Shown here in pieces: positions 1 through 8,618 of a DNA stretch of 64,000 bases (its first letter is position 1; each line of letters begins with the position of its first letter). The position numbers were made by a program, and so were the translations under genes. The notes under the pieces are model-generated. The model saw only the letters and a list, made by a program, of their open reading frames with translations. It did no database searches and had not been told where the DNA came from. The stretch is taken from positions 35,440-99,439 of the forward strand of contig JANMAT010000235.1 in assembly GCA_031359995.1 (NCBI GenBank), in the 5' to 3' direction. The stretch comes from JANMAT01 sp031359995. Its GTDB lineage: Bacteria; Actinomycetota; Acidimicrobiia; Acidimicrobiales; Ilumatobacteraceae.

Positions 1-744
1 ATCAACGGTGAGAAGACCTGGAACACCGGCATCCACAAGGCGCAGTACGACATGATCATGGCCCGTACCAGCGGCAAGGCCGGTGACGGCAACGGCATCA
101 CCGCCTTCCTGACGCCCACCGCGAGCAAGGGCTTCAAGATCGAGCAGTACCTGTGGACGTTCAACATGCCCACCGATCACGCCCACGTGTCGTTCAAGGA
201 CATCCGGGTCCCCCAGGGCGCCATCTTCGGCGGCGAGGGCAAGGGCCTGCAGGTGGTGCAGCACTTCTTCAACGAGAACCGCATCCGCCAGGCGGCGTCG
301 TCGCTGGGCGCCGCCCAGTTCTGCATCAACGAGTCGGTGCAGTACGCCAAGGAGCGCAAGCCGTTCGGCAAGCCGCTGGCCACGAACCAGGCCATTCAGT
401 TCCCGCTCGTCGAGCTGCAGACCCAGTGCGCCATGCTGCGTGCGCTCGTGCAGAAGACGGCGTGGCAGATGGACAAGTACGGCGCGTTCTCGGTGTCCGA
501 TCAGGTGTCGATGTGCAACTACTGGGCCAACCGGTTGTGCTGCGAGGCCGCCGACCGGGCCATGCAGGTGCACGGTGGCATGGGCTACTCGCGGCACAAG
601 CCGTTCGAGCACATCTACCGCCACCACCGCCGCTACCGGATCACCGAGGGCGCCGAGGAGATCCAGATCCGCCGTGTGGCCGGGTACATGTTCGGCTTCA
701 TGTCCCAGCAGGCGCCCAAGGGCGTCGCCAGCGTCAACGGCTGA
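1..744 (+). CDS. Acyl-CoA dehydrogenase, C-terminal part (5' end outside window)
   Basis: Flavoenzyme that would introduce an alpha,beta double bond into an acyl-CoA thioester. The reading frame is open from base 1, so about the first 120-150 residues of the family are missing. Visible are the end of the middle beta-domain (NGEKTWNTG) and the whole C-terminal helical domain, including the FAD-contact motif QVHGGMGY and ITEGAEEIQ, whose first Glu (codon at 646) aligns with the catalytic Glu of MCAD-type enzymes. A well-spaced ribosome-binding site for the SMP-30 gene follows 33 bases later, so the two are probably co-transcribed. The acyl-CoA substrate cannot be told; membership in the cluster with an ABC importer, SDR and cyclase suggests catabolism of an imported compound. 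Confidence 0.93.
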   Translation: MNGEKTWNTGIHKAQYDMIMARTSGKAGDGNGITAFLTPTASKGFKIEQYLWTFNMPTDHAHVSFKDIRVPQGAIFGGEGKGLQVVQHFFNENRIRQAASSLGAAQFCINESVQYAKERKPFGKPLATNQAIQFPLVELQTQCAMLRALVQKTAWQMDKYGAFSVSDQVSMCNYWANRLCCEAADRAMQVHGGMGYSRHKPFEHIYRHHRRYRITEGAEEIQIRRVAGYMFGFMSQQAPKGVASVNG

Positions 745-777
745 GCCGTTCCCCCAACTCGATCGAAAGGTAGGCAC

Positions 778-1701
778 ATGGCAGAGCTCATCGAAGTCAC
801 CACCGGGCTGAAGTTCCCGGAGGGTCCCATCGCCATGCCCGACGGCACGGTGATCCTGGTCGAGATGTTCGGGCCGCGCCTCACGCGCGTGCACCCGGAC
901 GGCCGCAAGGAGACCATCGCCGAGGTTCCCGGCGGCCCCAACGGTGCCGCCTTGGGCCCCGGTGGCGACGTCTACATCTGCAACAACGGCGCCCGGTTCA
1001 CCGAGGTTCCCATGGGCGACCTCACCTTCCCGGGCCCGACCACGCCGGAGAAGTACATCGGTGGGCGCATCCAGAAGGTGAACGTGGCCACCGGTGAGAT
1101 CACCGACCTGTACACGGAGTGCAACGGGAACCCGTTGCGGGCGCCGAACGACCTCGTGTTCGACGCCCACGGCGGCTTCTACTTCACCGACCACGGCATG
1201 GCCGAGGGCCGCGTCGACCACCTGACCGGCATCTACTACGCCAAGAACGACGGCTCCTTCATCAAGGAGCTGGTGTGGCCGGTGGCCCATCCCAACGGCA
1301 TCGGGCTCTCTCCCGACGGCACGATCCTCTACTGGGCCGAGACGATGAACGGTCGCATCTCGCGCCGGCGCATCACCGCGCCCGGCGAGGTCGAAGAGCT
1401 CGGTCTGGTCGACACGTGGGGCACGCTCTACGGGTTCCCGGGGCTGCAGCTGCTCGACTCCCTGGCCGTGGACGCCGACGGCAACGTGTGCGTGGCCACG
1501 CTGGTGAACGGTGGTGTCTCGGTGATCTCCCCCGACGGCGAGCTCGTCGAGTTCGTGCCCACCGGCGACCTGCTCACGACGAACATCTGCTTCGGCGGAC
1601 CCGATCTGCGCACGGCGTACATCACCGTGTCGGGCACCGGGAAGCTGCTCACGATGACCTGGCCCCGGCCGGGCGCCAAGCTCCACCATCTGAACGTCTA
1701 G
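778..1701 (+). CDS. SMP-30/gluconolactonase/LRE family protein
   Basis: 307-residue six-bladed beta-propeller expected to be a metal-dependent lactone hydrolase. It begins with the family-typical LKFPEGPIAMPDG, in which the Glu is the usual metal ligand; the middle carries NPLRAPNDLVFDAHGG, with the Asn-Asp metal-binding pair, and later HPNGIGLSPDG and LDSLAVDADGN, the remaining blades with the catalytic-type Asp. The ATG is preceded by AAAGGTAGG. It follows the acyl-CoA dehydrogenase gene directly and precedes a TetR gene. It could open a lactone formed in the pathway, but the natural lactone is not known. Confidence 0.87.
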   Translation: MAELIEVTTGLKFPEGPIAMPDGTVILVEMFGPRLTRVHPDGRKETIAEVPGGPNGAALGPGGDVYICNNGARFTEVPMGDLTFPGPTTPEKYIGGRIQKVNVATGEITDLYTECNGNPLRAPNDLVFDAHGGFYFTDHGMAEGRVDHLTGIYYAKNDGSFIKELVWPVAHPNGIGLSPDGTILYWAETMNGRISRRRITAPGEVEELGLVDTWGTLYGFPGLQLLDSLAVDADGNVCVATLVNGGVSVISPDGELVEFVPTGDLLTTNICFGGPDLRTAYITVSGTGKLLTMTWPRPGAKLHHLNV

Positions 1702-1795
1702 CCGGACGCGGCGGAAGCCGCCGTCGGTAGTCTGTCCCCCGGGACGGACCCGGCGGCGGCCGCCATCCGATCACGACGACACGAGCGAGGCGACG

Positions 1796-2593
1796 ATGAG
1801 CACGACAAGCGAGCGGGACGTCGATGCCCGCTCGGTCCTCGCCGCGCCGGCCACCCTGCCGGTGACGGAACGGGGTCTGCGCACGCGGGCCAAGCTCATC
1901 AGCGCGGCGCGGGCCGAGTTCGAGCGCCACGGCTACCTCGACACGAACATCCAGGGCATCGCCAAGCGGGCCCGCGTGGCCTACGGCACCTTCTACACGT
2001 ACTTCGCGTCGAAGGAAGACGTCTTCGCCGAAGTCGTGTCGGCCCTGACCGCCGACTTCCAGGCGGTGGCGGCGGCCGAGCCCCGCGCCGGCTCCGACCC
2101 GGTCTCGCTCATCACGCGGGCCAATCGGGGGTACCTGCGGGCCTACCGCACCAATGCGCCGATGATGGCGATCATGGAGCAGGTCGCCACCTTCAGCCCG
2201 CGCCTGGCGGCCATCCGTCGGGGTGCTCGTCGGCTGTGGGTCGGTCGGAGTGAACGAGCGATCAGCAGGTGGCAGGCCGAAGGGCTCGTGCCGGCCGACA
2301 TCGATCCGTACTACGCAGCCACGGCGCTGGGCTCCATGATCGACCGGTCGGCCTACGTGTGGTTCGTGCTGGGCGAGCCGTTCGAGGAGAGCGTCGCCGT
2401 CGAGCAGCTGACGAAGCTGTACTGCAACGCCCTCGGATTGACCCCGCCAGCGCTGGCGCCGCCGGCGCTGAGCGAGTGTGCTTGCAGTCACGCCGTTCGC
2501 TGCGATAAGAATGACGGAGTTGACGAGCATGTCAACTCCCGCCCAGGGGTTCACGCAAGCGAGGGGGCTTGCACCGCGGTGGGTAGCGCTTGA
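1796..2593 (+). CDS. TetR/AcrR family transcriptional regulator
   Basis: 265 residues. An N-terminal tail of about 25 residues precedes a TetR DNA-binding domain at roughly residues 28-75: RTRAKLISAAR, then FERHGYLDTNIQGIAKRA, then VAYGTFYTYFASKEDVF, the classic HTH recognition helix. The ligand-binding C-terminal half is helical and unassigned. The last 35 residues look disordered. A possible promoter hexamer TAGTCT lies at 1728-1733, giving a leader of about 55 bases, and GAGGCGACG is a plausible ribosome-binding site. Position immediately upstream of the Liv importer makes it the likely local regulator of the transport and catabolic operon; an inverted repeat between the two genes is a candidate operator. 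Confidence 0.88.
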   Translation: MSTTSERDVDARSVLAAPATLPVTERGLRTRAKLISAARAEFERHGYLDTNIQGIAKRARVAYGTFYTYFASKEDVFAEVVSALTADFQAVAAAEPRAGSDPVSLITRANRGYLRAYRTNAPMMAIMEQVATFSPRLAAIRRGARRLWVGRSERAISRWQAEGLVPADIDPYYAATALGSMIDRSAYVWFVLGEPFEESVAVEQLTKLYCNALGLTPPALAPPALSECACSHAVRCDKNDGVDEHVNSRPGVHASEGACTAVGSA

Positions 2594-2641
2594 CGACGTG
2601 TGTGCACGTCGCCCCATCACCGATATGCATCACACTTGACC

Positions 2642-2658
2642 GTCCGACACCTTCGGAC
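2642..2658. promoter_or_regulatory. Inverted repeat upstream of the Liv binding-protein gene
   Basis: GTCCGA-CACCT-TCGGAC is a perfect 6-base inverted repeat, 18 bases upstream of the GTG start of the substrate-binding protein and just before its ribosome-binding site. It could be an operator for the adjacent TetR protein or a short RNA hairpin; the sequence alone does not decide. Confidence 0.35.
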
Positions 2659-2676
2659 ATCACAGGGGGAGAGCCA

Positions 2677-4122
2677 GTGAGCGACCACCAGACACCCGAT
2701 GCCGCCGACACCAGCCGGCGTCAGTTCCTCCGCAACGCCGGATTCTTCGGACTCGCTGCCGCAGCAGGTCCGGCGATCCTGGCTGCATGCGGAAGCAGCA
2801 GCAAGAGTGACACCGGCGGGGCGACGACCGCCAAGGCGGCCGGCAACACGCCGACCACCGCCGCCGCTGGCAGTGCCGCGACGACCGCCGCTTCGGGCGG
2901 GGCGACCACCGCCGCGGCGCCCGCCGCAGGCGGCGATGCCGGGAGCCAACTTGCCGCCATGCTCAAGATCGACCCGGCAACCTCGGGCAAGGGCAAGGAC
3001 TTCCAACTCGGCTCCGTCCTGGCCCTGACCGGGACCGGCTCGTTCTACGGCAAGACGATGTCGCGCGGTATCGACCTGGCTGTCAAGCACGTCGCCGCCG
3101 CCGGCGGCCCGAACATCAAGGTCACCTACTGGGACCACAAGTCGGGCGACGCCCCGGCCGGCAAGCAGGCCATCACCGAGATCGTCGCCAAGAAGATCCC
3201 GGCCAAGCTCGCGTCCTACGTCGACGACCTCGGCGCCATGCTCGAGGAGACCGCCAAGAACAAGGTCTTCACGCTCGACGGCGGCGGTGGTACCAGCATC
3301 TTCGGCCAGAAGCAGCCGTACTTCTGGGGTACCCGTGCCATCACACCGAACGACGTCGTTCCCGGGCTGCTCAAGTGGTGGCTGGAGAAGAACCCCGGCA
3401 AGACCAAGATCGGCCTCGTGGGTTGGGACATCGGCGAGCCCAACAACGGCATCATCAAGACCGACATCCTCGCCAAGTTCTCGGCCGCCGGGATGACACA
3501 CAACGGTCTCTACGAACTTGTCCCCATCGGCAACCAGGACTTCTCTGCGGTGTTCCCCAAGATCAAGGCGAATGAGCCCGATCTGATCGTTCTGGGCTGC
3601 TACGGCCAGGATCCCGGTTCGTTCATCAACCAGGCCGCGACCCAGGGTCTCAAGGCGAAGGTGATCGGCTTCGAGTTCACTCCGGACGGCGTCAACGCGT
3701 CGAAGGGCACCTACGACAAGGACGGTTACACCTTCGCCTATGACTACTTCGATGCGGGCAACCCGGTCAGCCCGTTGGCGAAGTTGTTCGTGAGCGAGTT
3801 CAAGAAGGAGTACAAGGAGGAGCCCGACTTCTACGCCGCCAACTTCTACGAGAACACGCTCGTCATGTGGGAAGTCATCCGTCGAGTGCTCAAGAGCGGT
3901 GGCGACATCAACGACGGGGATGCCCTGGACAAGGCCCTGCAGTCCAACCTGACCGTCGTGAGCGTGTACGGCGGTGACGCCAACACAGTCGGTACGTACA
4001 CCCTCGACCCGGTCACCCACACCGTGACCAAGCGTGGCATGGGCGTGTTCGAGTACAAGGCTGGCAAGGTCACACCTCAGGTGTTCTTCGGCCTCAACGC
4101 CGAAGGCTACAAGAAGGCCTGA
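2677..4122 (+). CDS. Liv-type ABC transporter substrate-binding lipoprotein
   Basis: Periplasmic-type binding protein of the branched-chain amino acid/amide/aromatic family (HAAT). I choose the GTG at 2677 because CAGGGGGAGAG precedes it and the N-terminus then reads as a Tat-type lipoprotein signal: Arg-Arg in TSRRQFLRNAG, a hydrophobic stretch, and the lipobox LAAC. A Thr/Ala/Gly-rich linker of about 60 residues follows, then the type I periplasmic fold starting at FQLGSVLALTGTGSFYG. About 481 residues. Upstream in-frame codons reach a TTG at 2590, which would bury the signal peptide and is rejected. Downstream, a strong hairpin separates it from the permease gene, as expected when the binding protein is made in excess. 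The ligand is unknown; the family also imports short amides, urea and aromatic acids. Confidence 0.9.
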   Translation: MSDHQTPDAADTSRRQFLRNAGFFGLAAAAGPAILAACGSSSKSDTGGATTAKAAGNTPTTAAAGSAATTAASGGATTAAAPAAGGDAGSQLAAMLKIDPATSGKGKDFQLGSVLALTGTGSFYGKTMSRGIDLAVKHVAAAGGPNIKVTYWDHKSGDAPAGKQAITEIVAKKIPAKLASYVDDLGAMLEETAKNKVFTLDGGGGTSIFGQKQPYFWGTRAITPNDVVPGLLKWWLEKNPGKTKIGLVGWDIGEPNNGIIKTDILAKFSAAGMTHNGLYELVPIGNQDFSAVFPKIKANEPDLIVLGCYGQDPGSFINQAATQGLKAKVIGFEFTPDGVNASKGTYDKDGYTFAYDYFDAGNPVSPLAKLFVSEFKKEYKEEPDFYAANFYENTLVMWEVIRRVLKSGGDINDGDALDKALQSNLTVVSVYGGDANTVGTYTLDPVTHTVTKRGMGVFEYKAGKVTPQVFFGLNAEGYKKA

Positions 4123-4139
4123 CCGCACATCACTGTCCG

Positions 4140-4167
4140 GAGCGGAAGGGCGAGCGCCCTTCCGCTC
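4140..4167 (+). terminator. Strong intercistronic hairpin between binding protein and LivH
   Basis: GAGCGGAAGGGC-GAGC-GCCCTTCCGCTC forms a perfect 12-base stem with a 4-base loop and no following T-run. It lies 18 bases after the binding-protein stop and 26 bases before the LivH start. It probably attenuates transcription or protects the 3' end of the upstream message, setting the binding-protein to permease ratio. Confidence 0.7.
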
Positions 4168-4193
4168 GCCGGCGTTCCAGGGGGATCAATCGC

Positions 4194-5159
4194 ATGTTCG
4201 CTCGCTTCGACGCGGAAACCGTCGCGCAGCTCACCGCCAACGGCCTGTTCGCGGGCTCGGCATACGGCCTACTCGGGGTGGGCTTCGCGCTCATCCTGGG
4301 GGTGACGGGTCGGTTCCACTTCGCTTACAGCTTCACGTACACGTTTGCGGCCTACATGGCATACACGCTGACCTTCCGGGGCCTCGAGCTGCCGTTCTGG
4401 CCAGCGGCGCTGCTCGGCATCCTGGTCGCCACGGCACTCGGCGTCCTCATCGAGCGTTTCATCTACCGGTCACTCGTCCGGCGTGCCGGCGCCACTGCGC
4501 TGCTGGCGGTGTTCGTCGCCGCGCTCGGCATCGGCATCGCCGGGCAGAACATCATCGCCCTCCTCTGGAGCCAGCAGTCCCAGCCGTACTTCGGCCCGGG
4601 GAAGAAGGCATGGGCCCTTTGGAAGGTTCGGTTCGAGAACTTCGCCGTGTGGCAGGTCGTGTCGGCGGTCGTGCTGGTGGCGATTCTGGTCGCGCTGCTC
4701 CGATTCACCGGGTTGGGTCGGGCGATCAAGGCCACGCGTGTCAATCCCGAGCTGGCGACCATCATCGGGATCAACGCCAACTTGATCTACCTCGTGTGCT
4801 TCGGCATAGGTACGTTCCTCGCCGGAGTCGCCGCGTTCTGGCAGGGTCTGCGCTTCGCCATCGAACCGGCCATGGGCCAACGGCCCGTCATCTTTGCGTT
4901 CGTGGTTGCGTTCCTCGCCGGCACGGCCCGCTCGCCGGTCCGGGTCTTCCTGACCGGCGTCATCGTCGGTGTCGTCGAGCAGCTCGCCTCCATCTGGCTG
5001 TCGGTGCGATGGACCGAGACCACGGTGTTCGTCATCCTCGTCGGCTACCTGGTGTCGCTCTCGGTGCGAGGCCGGAGGCTGAGCGAGCTCCTCCCGTTCC
5101 TGAGACCAGCGGCTGGTGACCCGCCGGCTGCCCCGACAACACCGGCCGTTGGGAGCTGA
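4194..5159 (+). CDS. livH: Branched-chain amino acid-type ABC transporter permease (LivH)
   Basis: 321-residue inner-membrane permease. Family features: an N-terminal LTANGLFAGSAYGLLGVGFALI segment, about eight hydrophobic helices, and the cytoplasmic coupling region LGRAIKATRVNPELATIIGIN. The C-terminus after LLPFLRP is short and Pro/Ala-rich. Length is normal for LivH (about 290-320). The start ATG is preceded by CAGGGGGATC. The gene is followed after 6 bases by the LivM-LivG fusion, so the importer is one transcription unit. The symbol denotes the component type; the transported substrate is not known. Confidence 0.9.
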   Translation: MFARFDAETVAQLTANGLFAGSAYGLLGVGFALILGVTGRFHFAYSFTYTFAAYMAYTLTFRGLELPFWPAALLGILVATALGVLIERFIYRSLVRRAGATALLAVFVAALGIGIAGQNIIALLWSQQSQPYFGPGKKAWALWKVRFENFAVWQVVSAVVLVAILVALLRFTGLGRAIKATRVNPELATIIGINANLIYLVCFGIGTFLAGVAAFWQGLRFAIEPAMGQRPVIFAFVVAFLAGTARSPVRVFLTGVIVGVVEQLASIWLSVRWTETTVFVILVGYLVSLSVRGRRLSELLPFLRPAAGDPPAAPTTPAVGS

Positions 5160-5165
5160 CACGTC

Positions 5166-6938
5166 ATGGAAGTCTGGTTCAACTACGGAGCGCAGATCCT
5201 GATCTACGCCATCCTGGCGGTCTCGCTCAACCTGCTGCTCGGCTACGCCGGCCAGGTCTCGGTGGCCCATGCCGCGTTCGGTGCGGTGGGCGGCTACAGC
5301 ATGGGGTACCTGGTTCAGCTGCGACACTGGAACTTCATACCCGCAATGCTTGTGGGCATCCTGATCGCGTTCATCGTCGGCATGATCGTGGCGTTACCCG
5401 CTTTGAAACTCAGCGTCGAGTACCTGATCCTGCTGACGTTGGCCGTCTCGTCGGTGATCCTCGGCATCCTGGTGGCCTCGAAGTCGCTCGGTGGAACCTA
5501 CGGCCTCATCTCCATCAACAACATCGACCTCTTCGGTTACCACCTCGGCCACAAGCGGGACTGGCTGGTGCCCACGAGCATCGGCCTGGCGATCATCTTC
5601 GCCATCTGCTGGCGGATCGGTGAATCGCCTTACGGTCGAGTGTTGAAGGGGATCCGTGAGGACGGGCTCGTCGCCCAAGCGCTCGGCAAGAACGTCTTCG
5701 CCTACAAGGTGTCGGTGTTCGCCATCACCTCGGCCATGGCGGGGTTCGCCGGTGCGCTGTACTCGGGTCTGCTCGGACTGGCGACGCCGGGTGTGTACGG
5801 GTTCAACTTCTCGCTCACCGTCTTCGCGGTGGTGATCTTCGGCGGCATGGCCAACCTGTGGGGCTCCGTCTACGGCGCCGTCATCATCGTACTGCTCGAT
5901 CCGTTCCTGCAGCGGGTGCTGAAGATGAAGGCCGAGCGGGCGTTCGTCGTCCAGCTCATCGTGTACGGCATCGCCCTCACCATCCTGATGAAGGTGCGGC
6001 CCCAGGGCCTCTTCCCCGAGGGGTCCCGCCCCATCCGTCGGCTGCGGGGGAGGGCACCCGGAGTGGTGCGCGTCGAGATGGGCGAAGACTGGGTGCCCGA
6101 CACCAAGGTGTCCATCAAGGAGGGCGACCACGAGCCGACCCACAGCGAGCAGGGGGTGCGCGAAGACCGCTGGCAGCACGCGCCCGTGGTGCTGCAGGCC
6201 CGGGGCATCTCGAAGAGCTTCGGTGGCATCGTGGCCGCCGAGAACCTCGACATCGACCTGCGCAAGGGCACCATCACCGCCCTCGTCGGCCCCAACGGCG
6301 CCGGCAAGACCACCGTGTTCAACCTCCTCACCGGTTTCATCCGGCCCGACAGCGGCTCCGTCGTGCTCAACGGGCAGGAGCTCGTGGGGCGCACGCCCGA
6401 CGCGGTCGCCCGGCTCGGCCTGGTGCGCACCTTCCAGGACGTGCGCCTCATCCAACGAGTGAGCTGCCTCAGCAACGTGATGCTCGCCGTGCAGGAGCAG
6501 CCGGGCGAGCACCTCGTGCCGCTCTTCACGCCGGGCTCCATCGCCGCCCGCGGCGAAGAGGAGACCCGCGAGAAGGCCATGGGCTGGCTGCGGTTCGTCG
6601 GCATGGCCGACTTCGCCGATCTGCCCGCCGGTGCCCTCTCGTACGGACAGTCGAAGCTGTTGTCGCTGGCCCGGGTGCTCGCCACCGAGGCCGACGTGCT
6701 GTTGCTCGACGAGCCGGCTTCGGGCATCGACACGAAGTGGGTCGACACCATGCTCGACCTCATCGAAGCCGTGCGCGAACAGGGCCGCACGGTCTGCATC
6801 GTGGAGCACAACCTCCACGTCGTGGGCCGCCTGGCCGATCACACCTACTTCATGGAACTGGGCCGCATCACGGCCCAGGGAACCATCGACGAGCTGACCA
6901 GCTCGGAGCGACTGGCGGAGGCCTACTTTGGCACCTGA
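5166..6938 (+). CDS. Fused ABC permease-ATPase (LivM-LivG in one chain)
   Basis: 590 residues combining two subunits that are normally separate. Residues about 1-300 are a complete LivM permease: YAILAVSLNLLLGYAGQVS at the N-terminus, YGRVLKGIREDGLVAQALG coupling loop, and GGMANLWGSVYGA near the end. A charged linker of about 45 residues (RGRAPGVVRVEMG onward) joins a LivG ATPase: Walker A GPNGAGKTT near residue 376, Q-loop in GLVRTFQD, signature LSYGQSK, Walker B VLLLDEPASG and the H-loop VEHN. Both halves look intact. The last codons overlap the TTG start of livF by 11 bases. LivM-LivG fusions occur in some actinobacteria; a sequencing artefact is unlikely because the linker is in frame and carries no stop. 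Confidence 0.92.
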   Translation: MEVWFNYGAQILIYAILAVSLNLLLGYAGQVSVAHAAFGAVGGYSMGYLVQLRHWNFIPAMLVGILIAFIVGMIVALPALKLSVEYLILLTLAVSSVILGILVASKSLGGTYGLISINNIDLFGYHLGHKRDWLVPTSIGLAIIFAICWRIGESPYGRVLKGIREDGLVAQALGKNVFAYKVSVFAITSAMAGFAGALYSGLLGLATPGVYGFNFSLTVFAVVIFGGMANLWGSVYGAVIIVLLDPFLQRVLKMKAERAFVVQLIVYGIALTILMKVRPQGLFPEGSRPIRRLRGRAPGVVRVEMGEDWVPDTKVSIKEGDHEPTHSEQGVREDRWQHAPVVLQARGISKSFGGIVAAENLDIDLRKGTITALVGPNGAGKTTVFNLLTGFIRPDSGSVVLNGQELVGRTPDAVARLGLVRTFQDVRLIQRVSCLSNVMLAVQEQPGEHLVPLFTPGSIAARGEEETREKAMGWLRFVGMADFADLPAGALSYGQSKLLSLARVLATEADVLLLDEPASGIDTKWVDTMLDLIEAVREQGRTVCIVEHNLHVVGRLADHTYFMELGRITAQGTIDELTSSERLAEAYFGT

Positions 6939-7641
6939 GACCGTCCTCTCGATCGAGAACCTGAACGGCGGCTACGGCCGCAAGCAGGTCGTCTTCGATT
7001 GCAGCATGCACGTTGGCCTCGGCGAGATCGTCGGTGTGCTGGGCCACAACGGCAGCGGCAAGAGCACCACGATCAAGACCGTGCACGGCGTGATCCCGCC
7101 GCTCGGTGGCCGCATCCTCTACGACGGTCAGGACACCAAGGGCAACGGCACGCGCACCAACGTGCGCAATGGCATGGCCCTCATCCCGTCGGAGCGCTTC
7201 GTGTTCCAGGACCTGAGCGTGCTCGACAACCTGCTGCTCGGTGGCGCCAACGAGCCCGACGTCGACAAGCGGGCCAAGCGGCTCGAGCTGGTGTACCAGC
7301 TGTTCCCCATCCTCAAGGAGCGCAGCGAGCAGCTCGCCGGCACCATGTCCGGCGGTCAGCAGCGCATGGTGAGCCTGGGCCTCGCGCTCATGTCGAGCCC
7401 GAAGCTGCTCATGCTCGACGAGCCCTCGCTCGGTCTGGCGCCGACCGTCGTGCAACAGATCTTCGCCGCGGTGCGTCACCTGGCCGACACCGAAGGTCTG
7501 GCCGTGCTGCTGCTCGAGCAGAACGTGGGCCAGGCGCTGCGCATCGTCGATCGCGTGTACGTCATGCGGTCCGGTCGTGTGCTGCTCGAGGAGACCGTGG
7601 AGCAGATGCGGGCCCGCGAGTCCTACTGGGACCTGTTCTGA
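6928..7641 (+). CDS. livF: Liv-type ABC transporter ATP-binding protein (LivF)
   Basis: 237-residue ATPase, second nucleotide-binding subunit of the importer. Walker A GHNGSGKST, signature MSGGQQRM, Walker B LLMLDEPSLGLAP and the switch His region LLLEQN are all present; in LivF proteins the switch position after Walker B is commonly Gln, as here. The start is a TTG within the final codons of the preceding fusion gene, an 11-base overlap that implies translational coupling. The protein ends SYWDLF. It completes the Liv set, in which all membrane and ATPase domains are now accounted for. Confidence 0.9.
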   Translation: MAPETVLSIENLNGGYGRKQVVFDCSMHVGLGEIVGVLGHNGSGKSTTIKTVHGVIPPLGGRILYDGQDTKGNGTRTNVRNGMALIPSERFVFQDLSVLDNLLLGGANEPDVDKRAKRLELVYQLFPILKERSEQLAGTMSGGQQRMVSLGLALMSSPKLLMLDEPSLGLAPTVVQQIFAAVRHLADTEGLAVLLLEQNVGQALRIVDRVYVMRSGRVLLEETVEQMRARESYWDLF

Positions 7642-7701
7642 CACCACCTGCACCGACGCACCCGAGCGCTCGCCCCTGAACGATCCACTGAAAGGCTCGC
7701 T

Positions 7702-8559
7702 GTGGACCTGACCACCACGTTCCGTCTCGATGGCAAGATCGCCATCGTCACCGGTGCCTCCTACGGCCTCGGCGTTGTCTTCGCCGAGGTGCTGGCCTCG
7801 GCGGGCGCCGACGTGGTCGTCACCGCCCGCTCGGTCGACAAGCTGGCCGAGACCAGGGCGATGGTCGAAGGCCTCGGTCGGCGGTGCCTGGCCGTGGCCG
7901 GCGACATCACCTCGTTCGAGGACTGCGAGCGAGTCGTGGCCGAGACCATGAAGACGTTCGGCAAGATCGACATCCTGGTCAACAACGCAGGTTGGGCCGA
8001 CGACCGGCTGCTGCGCACCGAGCGGGCCGAGCCCGAGATGTTCGCCAAGATGGTGAACACCGACCTCATCGGCCTCTTCTACATGACCCGCGCTGCCGCC
8101 CCCGAGATGCTGCGCGACGGCGGTGGCAGCGTGATCAACCTCTCGTCCATCTTCGGCAACGCCGGCTCCGAGAACCGCACCGCCGGTTACTTCGCAGCCA
8201 AGGGTGGCGTGAACCAGCTGACGAAGCTGCTGGCCTGCGAGTGGGGCGACCGCAACCTGCGCGTGAACGCGCTGGCCCCCAACTTCTTCGTCTCCGAGAT
8301 GACCCGCACCCTGCTCGAGGAGTCGGGCATGGCCGACTGGATGCGGGGGCGCACGCCGATGCGCCGCATGGGCGAACTGCCCGAGCTCGTGGGCCCGCTG
8401 CTGTTCCTCGCCTCCGACGCGTCGAGCTTCGTCACCGGTGTGGTGCTGAGCGTCGACGGTGGGTGGAGCGCGAGTGGCGGCTACGCCCAGCTGCCCCAGC
8501 CGTGGGACGAGTGGGGCGGCGAGATGAGCACGCCGATCGGCCCGGACACGCCGCGCTGA
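7702..8559 (+). CDS. SDR family oxidoreductase
   Basis: 285-residue classical short-chain dehydrogenase. Cofactor motif TGASYGLG (TGxxxGxG) near residue 18, NNAG near residue 94, catalytic Ser in NLSSIFGN, and YFAAKGG (YxxxK). The C-terminus has the family LVGPLLFLASDASSFVTG and SVDGGWSA. GTG start with GAAAGG six bases upstream. It follows the Liv operon by 60 bases and precedes the cyclase gene, so it probably acts on a hydroxy or keto intermediate of the same pathway. Substrate not inferable. Confidence 0.88.
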   Translation: MDLTTTFRLDGKIAIVTGASYGLGVVFAEVLASAGADVVVTARSVDKLAETRAMVEGLGRRCLAVAGDITSFEDCERVVAETMKTFGKIDILVNNAGWADDRLLRTERAEPEMFAKMVNTDLIGLFYMTRAAAPEMLRDGGGSVINLSSIFGNAGSENRTAGYFAAKGGVNQLTKLLACEWGDRNLRVNALAPNFFVSEMTRTLLEESGMADWMRGRTPMRRMGELPELVGPLLFLASDASSFVTGVVLSVDGGWSASGGYAQLPQPWDEWGGEMSTPIGPDTPR

Positions 8560-8618
8560 CCGATCCGTACCAAGAACAGTCACTGACAGCACGACCGAAC
8601 GATCAGAGGGAACCTGCG

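Noticed and set aside
2590..2676. Upstream TTG start for the Liv binding protein.
   Set aside because: It would place 29 unrelated residues before the Tat/lipobox signal; the GTG at 2677 has a good ribosome-binding site.
2617..4128. 503-codon minus-strand frame opposite the Liv binding-protein gene.
   Set aside because: Composition is typical of antisense GC-rich frames, and the plus strand carries a clear Tat lipoprotein and periplasmic binding-protein fold.
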